DNA from: Gnetum montanum
Taxonomy: Eukaryota; Streptophyta; Gnetopsida; Gnetales; Gnetaceae
DNA length: 64,000 bases
Direction: 5' to 3'
Assembly: GCA_015680685.1 (NCBI GenBank)
Contig: MNCI01017909.1
Location: forward strand, 332,289-396,288
In this document: piece by piece, positions 23,521-32,519 of the stretch
Numbering within the stretch: position 1 is the first letter of the stretch
Layout of the letters: every line of letters starts with the position of its first letter
The notes under the pieces: generated by a model
Seen by the model: only the letters and a program-made list of their open reading frames with translations
Told to the model about the DNA's origin: nothing
Databases searched by the model: none
Made by a program: the position numbers and the translations under genes

Positions 23521-24394
23521 TGATGAAGCACTAAACAGTTGATGCGTCAACTAGGCTATGTATACAGGGCCCTNCGAGTAAAAACTCATCCTTGAGTTCC
23601 TCTACAATTTGGAAGGTATGGGCTTTTTATTACAACACACATGATACAACACCAATTTTATTGATGCGCNATTGTAGCAAAGCTTTTGCAGTTTGTTTCC
23701 ACGAGAGTTAGAATATTTTCCAAGTGCCTATAGTAGGTGTAAGAAAGGTTTCCGGCTCTTTATTCAAGCGTTGATGCACCTGAGCCCATTGGCATGAACA
23801 TCAATAAAGACAAGCTTTTCAAGCATTTCTTGCAGCAATTGGACTTAGTCATTTCATGCATTTAATAGTTTAATATTTCTATGCTTTAACAATTCCTTAA
23901 GTTTCCATTGTTGTTATTTTAATTGCTATTGCTCTTTTATAGTTCATAGAAATCATAAGTATGACCATCTTGGACGTAAACCCAACACTTGGCAACCCAG
24001 TGACACTTAACGTTTGGTAACCCAGTAGTGGTTAGGGGATGCTCAGGATGTGCACGAAAGATGGGATCGGATACTTATGCTAGGAAGAATTAAGATATAG
24101 ATTAGGATAGTTATAGATTACCTAATATTCTATTCCTTACTTTCCATTCCAAGAATTAGACACTAGAAGATAAAGTGAAAAAGCCATAAAAAATCATTTA
24201 CCTCAATCTCACTTAACCATCGCAATCAAAACATCACAAGTGAGGTTGAGAAGACAACGATCGTTCTAACACAAGGTTTTGCGGGTTAGGGTCTAGTGTA
24301 TGCAAAGTGCTTACAGTTTATGGAATTCGACCGAGTTGCGTGTGAATGCCCGTGATTCGCATAGTTGGGCGTAGGTGTACCTAGCCACTCATTA
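23521..24394 (+). repeat. 3' LTR of gypsy element, with suspect internal segment
   Basis: It begins TGATGAAGCACTAAAC and ends ctcatta, matching 10871-11762. Single Ns at 23574 and 23670 bracket a 95-bp segment that is not LTR but the reverse complement of the preceding 3' UTR. About 115 bp of LTR, including the palindrome, are missing there. Confidence 0.85.
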
Positions 24395-24399
24395 GTTGG

Positions 24400-26115
24400 C
24401 AAGGCAAATCACTTGAAAAACAAGATTGTCTTGTTAGATTTGTTTTGACTATTGTTATAAAGTTTGAGCCAATAGTGTAAGGTTCTAAGGCTTCTAGATT
24501 ATCAGTTCTGATAAGCAGATCATAGGATCTCATCTCACAGTGAAGAACTGTAAGCTTGATGATCTTCCCATTAGGAAATCTAATTGGAATCTTTGTTTTA
24601 TATTGGCTTCCTATCTTTTAAGTGTTGAATCTAATATAAGTCTTTGGGCTTTCTTCCCAAAGATGGGTAGGTATAATGTGTCATTTAGCTAAGGCTACTT
24701 CAACCCCTGAGTCTATTAATGCATCTATAAGATAGGCTTTATAGTGTTTTATTTTAATAAATAAAGTACATATAGGCAAACTAGCTCTAGCTTGGTTATT
24801 GGTACTTACTACTACAATAGGCATTGCTTGAGTTTCTTCTTGATACTATTGTCACTAGAAATTTTCTTCTATTCTCTCTAGTTCAATTTCTTGAATAACC
24901 ATTTGGATGAATCTCTTTAATTGTTGGATGCATTGTGTTCACTTTAAAGATTCATCTAATTTAGGTAGTTGGAATTCCAAAGAATGCAAGTCTTCTTCCT
25001 CTTGTTGCTCTTCATTTTGTTCTCCCCATTCATCAAGTAGTGGTTGGAAATCTAGGAATTAGAACCATTGTTCTTCTATAATCATGTGTTGTTCAGCAAG
25101 TTCTCTCTCTTTGTCTACAATTTGTTGGTTAGGTGCCATGATGTAATTGATTTTGTTGATCAGGAGTTTTGCCTTTTCTTTCTTTAGTTTATCCATCTAT
25201 TGTTGAAGCATATGATATCTTGAAACTTTTTAAACATGATCTAAAGAGTTATGGTCTAGTGTGTTCATGGAACATACATAATAATCTTCTTCATCATTGT
25301 TGTCAATAGAATCGTTGTCCATATCATAATTAGAATCACTAATAATATAATCTAAGTACTCATTTGATTCTATTATGGTATCTCTTGGTTCAAATGCAAT
25401 ATTTTCATTAATTTCAAGTCCAACGAGAAGGGTTTTCTCCTGATTGTTCATTGAGAAGCTTTCTATCTTAGGCCAATTTTTTATAAAACCTTGAGACATA
25501 ATTGATACAACCTAGGAAGCATTGTAATTGAGTTTTATCTATGATATCATCAAGGAAGTTTCAGATGTAATATGTAAGGCTACAAAGCTGTTAACCCATT
25601 TTGGATTTCGAACCTTAAAAACTAGATAGAATGTTAAGCAATTGTCATCTTTGTGGAAGAGAGGACTAACCCATTTTCATCAACTAATTATTTGAAAATT
25701 TGGAAATGTTCTATATGTTGTTGTGAGTTCTTACTCATGGTAAGAGTATCATTAATATATACTAAAATAAAAGGATACTTACTAAAGATATATACATTTA
25801 GCAATTTTCATAACAAATGGTAGTACAGTCCATTCATATAAGGCTCCAGGTATAGTAAAAATTATTTTCCATGTCTTCTGATTGGACTTGAATTTGTTAG
25901 AATCCTAATTGTAAATCAAAGTTCAAGTACACATTAGTTTGTAATAGTATCTGAGAAGGATAATCTTTATTTGGATTAGGATGCTATACTGGCTTGATCA
26001 AGTCATTTAAAGTCTTGAAGTTTACTACTAGCCTTTTCTTCCCTTGACCTTGTTCGACTCTTTTATTTACATAGCAAGTGGCAAAGGCAAACATACTATT
26101 ACTAAGTTGAATAAG
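24400..26115 (-). pseudogene. endogenous caulimovirid copy B, second part (permuted)
   Basis: 24405 to about 25400 matches 7350-8340 of copy A (protease and upstream). From about 25400 to 26115 the sequence instead matches 6365-7060 of copy A (RT). The order of blocks is thus permuted relative to copy A. The protease site reads IDSG here, where copy A has IDLG. The RT catalytic block near 25745-25770 reads YIND in place of YIDD, so a catalytic aspartate codon is lost. Many stops and gaps remain. Confidence 0.7.
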
Positions 26116-26117
26116 TC

Positions 26118-26300
26118 TTCACTATAATGCACCGAGTACAATGCTACATAATACTTTACTTTTAAAAATCCACTTTTGTGTGACAACTATCCTATTGTAA
26201 CACACTAAGCATGATGTCTTAGTGGAGTCCTTGGTGTAACACATTAGTCATAGTGCTCAAGAGGCCTTAGGCCCCAACTATATATACGTGTGTGTAATTA
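26118..26300 (+). promoter_or_regulatory. TATA-containing promoter-like sequence beside the viral copy
   Basis: A TATA box CTATATATA lies at 26278-26286, preceded by about 150 bp of moderately GC-balanced sequence with repeated 'taacaca' and 'gtgct' words, and followed by a piece that matches viral sequence downstream of RNase H in copy A. Caulimovirids carry a strong promoter in their intergenic region, so this could be one. The homology to copy A starts only at about 26316, so the viral origin of the TATA segment itself is inference. Confidence 0.35.
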
Positions 26301-26315
26301 GCAGATTTCCTAACG

Positions 26316-26480
26316 TGAGAGGATCAACTCTCTTAGTATTTATTTTGCCTGTTTTATGTTTGTTTTGCAGATTTGTTAATAAGAGGTTGGGCTTTAAGAT
26401 TTTCCAAGCACCTTCAATTCTGTTATCCTAATGAAAATCAATTGGTGACTCTTGTACAATGGAAAGAAAGTTATGAATGG
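26316..26480 (+). other. inverted viral fragment (counterpart of 5755-5935)
   Basis: The plus strand here reads like the minus strand of 5935-5755: 'gatcaactctcttagtatt', then 'gatttgttaataagag', then 'aagttatgaatg'. It therefore carries the end of the RNase H ORF and the following sequence, in the opposite orientation to the RT piece that lies next to it. Confidence 0.7.
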
Positions 26481-26893
26481 GGTTCATTCATGACCTCTCA
26501 ATGGCTTCTCCTCCTTCCAAAGTTCTCTTAGTAACAATAATGGCTTCTCCTCCTTCCAAAGTTCTCTTAGTAACAGTCCATGCCAGATTTTCTAATCCAA
26601 ACCCAAATCAATGCATTAGAACCTGCACTGCCTCTGAGCTCCACAACATACATTTTTCTTCCTCTCCACACGCTTTTAATTGGCCTAGGTATCAACCATC
26701 CCCCTTTCATGTTTATAAAATTGAATTCAACCCTTGGATTCTCCCTAGTGAGAATTTATGGGAATGGTGCAGTCTATTTGGACACACCCCTATGTGCTAC
26801 CATTCCTACTAAGGGCCAATGGGATTCACCGCCCACGCTCAAAATGTGGCATTTTCGGCTAACCTTTACTGGCAAGTTATACCCCCAATAAAC
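26477..26893 (+). pseudogene. unrecognised coding-like fragment with a 13-codon duplication
   Basis: Two overlapping plus-strand frames of just over 100 codons. Frame one begins MGFIHDLSMASPPSKVLLVT and repeats MASPPSKVLLVT in frame at 26501 and 26540 (period 39 bp). The second, 26580-26891, has a hydrophobic start and ends with WDSPPTLKMWHFRLTF. I do not recognise a family. It directly follows the inverted viral fragment, so it may be a further viral or captured sequence, or chance open frames. Confidence 0.25.
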
Positions 26894-28220
26894 TAGCAAT
26901 TTGAAAAATACACAATCAAGTTGAATTTATGGGTTTGCTGAGGTATCCATAGTAGTGGGTCGGTTAGTTCTGATGTATGAAGGATAAAGATATTATACAA
27001 TAATCATGCAATCCTATGGATATATAATTAGGGAATTCTGTGCATTTGTACACTTTTGTTTATAATCTATATTAACAAATTCTTCTGAGAAAAAGTTATT
27101 CTGTAAACTGTTATGGTCTCCCAAATTTTAATGTAGGGTAAGGTTCTTTACGTGAAAATCCAAGGTCATAGGTTCAATTCCAGTAGGCAACTAGTTATGG
27201 ACAAGTTCTGGAAAAGGAAATCTGAAACTGATATAGTCCAAATTCAAAAGGTCTCAATATACAAATTTGATGATTACATTCAGTACTACTTGTGTACATT
27301 TAATTTGAGCTTCAGTAAATACAGAAAGCCAAACATATTAAAGACAGTTTGTCGGTTAAAGTTTTTATTTCCATATGTTCCATTCACCTCAACAACCGCA
27401 ATTTAACAGTTTTAAAAGCATCTTTGCAGCAGAACATTCAGCCACTAAAAATTTCTAAAAGCTTTTGAGACCATACACTTCCGCTACAGTAACATAAGGT
27501 CATAAGGGTCATCACCTGAAGGTTCACACTATACTTAACATATTTCAATAAAACCCTGCCTGATTCAGAATAAAAATAAATAATGCTTATCTGTCTTAAG
27601 GGACAAATAATGTTCAATATAGGTTGTAATTTGTATTATGATACCACGAATGAAAGAGCACTGTACAATTTTATGCAAAAATCCTGAGACCCAAGAATGC
27701 CTACATTTGAGATACTCTGCAAAAAATTTAGGCATACAAACAGGACCTTGCACATTATGGCAATAAGCTGAACATCAACGTTACATGTAAAAATTCATAC
27801 AGCTTCAAAGTATAACTGCAATGCATTTTGAATCTTAGAAGGCAAGAGGAAACAAACATCTGGAGTTGCTGCTTGTGTCGAATATGTATGGAAAATGCCA
27901 TGAATGTTACGCTCAAAGCATACAATCTCTATTTCCACAATACTCCATAGATATCATCTCAACATAAAAGAACTATCAAAATGCTTGCAATCTTCCAGAT
28001 TTTAAGTCTCTGGTTCTACAATTAAGAAAGTCCACAATCGCATTAGTTGTATAAGCAGCACAGGGAAATGTAAAATATGAAACCAGAGGCTAGGATAAAT
28101 TGAAAAACTCAATGGTTGTACTCTAAATCTAAATTTTATCACTAATAAAATCATGTATACATTTGTTCGTTAAAAAAAGCAGAATTTTAGAAAAGAAAAG
28201 CTTAAGTCCACGTCTCTTAC
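26894..28220. other. unassigned region downstream of ADA2, likely final intron/3' UTR
   Basis: AT-rich, without transposon proteins. Because the exon at 28221 ends in a strong donor, a short final coding exon and 3' UTR of ADA2 should lie here or further left. I could not identify them. A tRNA-like motif occurs at about 27131-27180. Confidence 0.4.
27131..27180 (+). repeat. possible tRNA-derived SINE head
   Basis: An A-box-like tagggtaaggtt and a B-box-like GGTTCAATTCC (27171-27181) sit about 35 bp apart, as in pol III promoters of tRNA-derived SINEs. No 3' tail or target duplication was found, so this is tentative. Confidence 0.3.
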
Positions 28221-28407
28221 CCTGAATAAGATTTCTTCTCAAAAGAAATTCGAACAACCTATCAACTTTGTTTGGATCAATTTTAAACCGCTCATATGCA
28301 TCTGATCTCTTCACAGGGGATCCCCTTAAAGACCCAAGCATAAGCTCCTCCTTCATTTTCAGATACTGGGTAGGATGGAATCTGTTCTGAAAACAGAGAT
28401 CTCTTTC
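28221..28407 (-). CDS. ADA2: ADA2 exon, SWIRM domain
   Basis: Encodes ERDLCFQNRFHPTQYLKM, then SPVKRSDAYERFKIDPNKVD and RLFEFLLRRNLIQ. This is the C-terminal SWIRM domain, a helical DNA/nucleosome-contacting fold of ADA2. The acceptor is GGCATATGGCAG, ending at 28408. The donor is CAGG-GTAAGAG, so the exon ends at 28221 with one base of a split codon (phase 1). If the donor were ignored, translation would run another 30 or so unrelated residues to a stop at 28131-28129. Family proteins extend about 10-15 residues past this point, so a short last exon is expected. Confidence 0.85.
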
Positions 28408-28639
28408 CTGCCATATGCCAAAATCTTTCAATCATGGATTTCATTTCCAATTGAAACACCAGCATAAGCATTGACAAACCAAGCAGTGTGTTTGTTTTGA
28501 ACGATGAAATTGTAGACTGCTCATATTTCTCCACTTCAAACAAAGTAAGCTCATCATTCAAGAAGAAATTGATAATGCAAACATGAAATCCATGAACGTG
28601 TGACAAGTGAAAAATAATATAATTTAAGATATTATACGA

Positions 28640-31260
28640 AATGTTAAATATGTGTCCTTAAAAATACAAGAATTGTTTGTGGAGGGTACTATTTTGAGTA
28701 TGAACACTTTTGTAACCTTCATGTCATGCATAAGGAACACATCATTATTATCCTAGCTGTATCCCAACAAAATCAGATCAGCTACAAGAGGAAGTCACAC
28801 GAGGAGACAAGGATCGATCATCTTCCCTCAACCTTGGACGCGGCCCAAATGTTCATGCAAAGAGCAGGCCAAGTTTAGAACTCAGCCTCCAGCCAGTCCA
28901 GACATCCAAGGCCAGAGCTCAAACGTTCTAGTTGTGGATGTTCAAGGTCTTAGGCTGGACATCCCAGTTGTGGACATCCAAGCGTCCAAGCTGAACATCC
29001 AAGCAGAGCTTGTGCAGATGATAGGGTGGACACCCTAGCTTGTTCTAGATGTCTAGCTTGAAACTCAGCCTTCTTAGTGTGGACGTCCAAGCCTTGAATA
29101 GGATGTCCTAGGTAGCCATTGGAGGAAATACAAATGTTGTTTCTAGCTGTCTCCTTAGCTCCAGTTTGAAGCAGAAAACTTGCATGTTGCAAAAACTATA
29201 TAGGAAGCACCCAGATCTATTTTTTTAAGGCAAGCAAAGAACTCCATAGAACAATCATTGAGATTCAAGCATTGGATTGGTTCTTGGCTAACATCTGCAA
29301 GCTATTGGAGGTTTGATTTGGGAGTTGTACCACCATCGCTACAGTGTTTGATTGTTTAGATCCATTGTTCATTATTTCATTGTTAGAAATAGTGTGAATG
29401 CATGCTCCTAACTCCTCCATCCATGTTTAATTTGATGTTGAGTAGAGTACGATGTAATGGTAGTCTTTCCTTTGATATAATAGGTGTTATAAGTGTGCTT
29501 GTATGAAGAAAAAGGGTCTTAGAAAGTTAGAGACTGAGAAAATTTCAAAAAAGAGTAAGAAGGGGCTAAGAGCCCTCAAGTGTGGCCCATGCTCCAAGAG
29601 GTAAAATCCTCACTAAAAAAAAGTATAAATATGGGTGAACCGCTCCCATTGTAACTTGTCTTACTTTTGCATTTCAGTTAAAGTGAATAAAAGCTCTCCC
29701 TTCCTTCAATTCTTCAATGTTCTTATGCAAGTTGTGTGTGTGCTTGGGAAAGCTCTCCTAGTTTTCCCCATTTCTTCTTTCTTGCATTCTTTAGGATGGC
29801 CATCTCAATTTGAGGAATGAATCCATTCTCAAGGGTGCTTCTCCCAAGTTCTCTCAAGATTTTCTTTCATAGTTTCTCACAATTTCATGCCTTCTCTCAT
29901 ATTTCTTACATGCATGTTTCAATTACAAGTTCTCTCAAATATCTAAAGTTAAATATATGTTTGCTCATATTTCTAGTAAAGTTTGGAAGAATTTAGAACT
30001 GCATTCATGCTTTAATTCAAGGGATTCACTGTCCTTTTTCAAATTTAAGTTTATTTTCATGTTCTTGTTCAGGGGTTTCAGCAATTTTATGTAAATCTGA
30101 TGTAAAAGCACATCTCTCTCTCTGCATGTGCTTATTTCAAGCTTCTTTAGTTTGTGGGAGTCTGTTCTTAGGTTTCTCTCATGTTTATATCAGCATCCAA
30201 AGTCATTTAGAAGTGAAATTAAGAGTTTGTGCATGTTGATGGTGGTTTTGTGCTTTTAGCACATACAGGTTGAATTCAAGTCTCAATTTATGGTTATTTC
30301 CTAATTCAAGCTAGCCTCACCATGTTTGGAGGCTATGAATCATGTTGCTAGTCTTGGTTTCTGAAGTTTGACCCTCAGATTTGCTTAATGTGTCACCAAA
30401 TTTTAGTTTTGGTGTCATTCTCTATTTCTTGTAAGACCACGAGTTCACCACAATTTGTGGTATACACAGATATTTCCGGATGACCATGACCTTAACACAA
30501 CTCGTGGTGAGAATCACAACCTGTGGTGTTTGACCACTTCTTTACCACAACCCATGGTGCACAACCATGACTATACGATGACTCACAGTCCACTTGTGGC
30601 CTAAGTTTCTATAATCTCACAACCCATGGGCAAATTTGAAATACAGAGGAGGTATCACGAAGGCTAGAACATCTACCAGAACCAGACCACAACTTGTGGC
30701 CAGCTAATGGCATCCTCAACATTCATTTTTCTCTGTTTCAAACAAACCATGACCCATGGTGAGCTTGTGGTATTACATCATGACTTGACCACAACTTGTG
30801 GTTAGCTACCACGACCCATGGTAAGATACCACGAACAAGCTGCAACTCATGGTGGCTAAAATTGACCTCAATGAAGCTGAAATTTCTGCAGCAGCAAGAT
30901 CAGAGGTACCTTATTCCCTGGTCGACCTTTGACATGATTTGGATGGTATACCACCATCACTAAATGCTTCTCCTAGGGTTTGATTGTTTAGATCCATTAT
31001 TCATGTGTGGATCTAAACCATGGATGTTGTTTCATTGCCCTAGCATGAACTAGATTGGTGTATATTTGATTTTGGGAATATATATATATATATATATATC
31101 TCTCTCTCTCTCTCTCTCTTCTTCCTATTGTATTTCTTTTGAGCTCTGTGAAGCATAGATCATCTCTATGGGAAGATCTGCATTGGAACCCTAACGAGTT
31201 CAAGTGTTTGGCACTTTGTATCAATCCTAAGGGGCTTGTGGGTGTATCCTACAGTAGCAT
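28640..31260 (+). repeat. copia LTR/leader-like sequence with dyad clusters
   Basis: Upstream of a copia gag and without coding remnants. It has a TATA-like actatata at 29195-29202, a cluster of ggacatcc/ggatgtcc words at 28875-29115, and a cluster of ACCACAA..TTGTGGT dyads at 30440-30850. 29320-29400 and 30945-31020 share 'gtttgattgtttagatccatt'. The features suggest LTR plus leader of the downstream copia element, but I could not place LTR ends or a PBS. Confidence 0.4.
31079..31118 (+). repeat. compound microsatellite (TA)10(TC)10
   Basis: Twenty bases of TA repeat (31079-31098) run straight into twenty bases of TC repeat (31099-31118). Confidence 0.95.
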
Positions 31261-31282
31261 CATTCTTTTTTGGATTTGACAA

Positions 31283-32515
31283 ACAAATGAAAATGGAAGG
31301 GCAATGAGGAGAAGTCACTTGCACAACCACCTCTTTTCGATGGCGCTAATGATGCCTTTTGAAAAGGTTGGGTGCAAACATACATAGAATCTTTTGAGTA
31401 GAAATGTGGTAAAGTGTTGTTGATGGATATACAACATCGGCAAAGAAGCAATCAAATCGAGATGAAGATGACAAGAAGGCCTTCATGAGTAATTCAAAAA
31501 ATAGAAATGTCATAGCTTCTACCTTGACACAAGAGGAGTACAACTAAGTCAGCCATTGCAAGACAGCCAAGGAAGTTTTGGATACCTTGGAAGCAACCTA
31601 TGAAGGTACCAAAGTGTCAAGAAATCAAAATTACTTTTGTGGTTAAATTAGTTTAAGAATCTCAGAATGAGAAATGATAAAAGGATTCATCAGTACTACT
31701 TCAATTGGGTACATGATCTTGTTAGTTCCATTAGAGGGATAGGTCAAGAACTTTCTGAAAGCAAAGTTGTTTACAAAATTATTAGAACTTTGAATCTTAA
31801 ATACAAGATGAAGACTGTTACCATGGAAGAGGTAAGAGATTTTGATACTTTAAAATTTGAGAAACTCCAAAGTACTCTTATTGCTTATGAGATGACTTTA
31901 GTTGAGGAAGGAGTCCTCAAAGATGATCCTATCACCCTCTCCTCAAATCAAGCAATAGCTGACAAAAGCAAAAAGTCACAAAGTGAGACCTCCCTATATA
32001 GTGGTAATAATTATCTTGATGATCTGAAGCTGACACTGCTTACCAAAAGAGTTAGTAGGATGATCACTAACCAACTTAAGAAAGAAAGAGAAAGAAGAAG
32101 AAACATGCAGCCAAGAGGTAAGTCCTCTAGTAAGGTATCAAGACCCACTTCCTTCGTAGATATTATGAATAATATTTGCTGGGTATGCCATGGGCAAGGA
32201 CATCTTGCCTTGAAATGTCCAAGTGCCAAAAGGTTGCCAGATGAAGTCAAACTAAAGAAAAAAAGGATAATCCCTTGCTAGCAAATGGGATAAAGAAGAA
32301 GAAGTTAGTGAGATAGAAGTGGAGGAAGGTGACACCTTCAACACTCACCTTGCATGCATGGCTATAGCTTCCTCACCGCAAGAAAATAATGGCAACTTAA
32401 GCAAAGAAGAAGAGACAGGCACCATCAAAGAAAGGCATGAATGTCTTAAGCAAAATTTTGAAAAATCACAACAGATTTGTTTTAGGTTTAAAAGCAAATC
32501 AATGTGATGTTTAAC
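31283..32515 (+). pseudogene. copia-type gag with zinc knuckle
   Basis: The degraded N-terminal part (NDAFWKGWVQTYIESFE, 31343-31395) is followed by an open stretch at 31667-32281 with VSSIRGIGQELSESKVVYKI, MEEVRDFDTLKFEKLQ and a CCHC knuckle CWVCHGQGHLALKC (32180-32221). It belongs to the UBN2/Retrotran_gag_2 type. It is related to, but not a copy of, the minus-strand gag at 3030-4580. The homology stops at about 32515, where a LINE begins, so pol has been lost or displaced. It lies in the 8-kb ADA2 intron, antisense to the gene. Confidence 0.8.
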
Positions 32516-32519
32516 TATG

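Larger units (their letters stand above)
10871..24394 (+). mobile_element. Ty3/gypsy retrotransposon, Tat/Athila-like, 13.5 kb
   Basis: The element is bounded by LTRs beginning TGATGAAGCACTAAA at 10871 and 23521, with near-identical 5-bp flanks tttgg (10866-10870) and gttgg (24395-24399). Order: LTR, PBS, gag, protease, RT/RNase H, integrase, long spacer, extra 3' ORF, PPT, LTR. The PBS form, integrase downstream of RNase H, and the additional ORF between integrase and the 3' LTR fit the Tat/Athila branch of plant gypsy elements. All ORFs carry stops, so the copy is not autonomous now. Confidence 0.85.

Noticed and set aside
28129-28220. C-terminal extension of ADA2 reading to the stop at 28129-28131
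   Set aside because: It starts at a strong splice donor and the residues (lysine/phenylalanine/leucine-rich) have no family counterpart; treated as intron.
30440-30850. CRISPR-like array of short repeats
   Set aside because: Spacing is irregular, repeats are short and degenerate, the sequence is a plant nuclear transposon region, and no cas genes exist.
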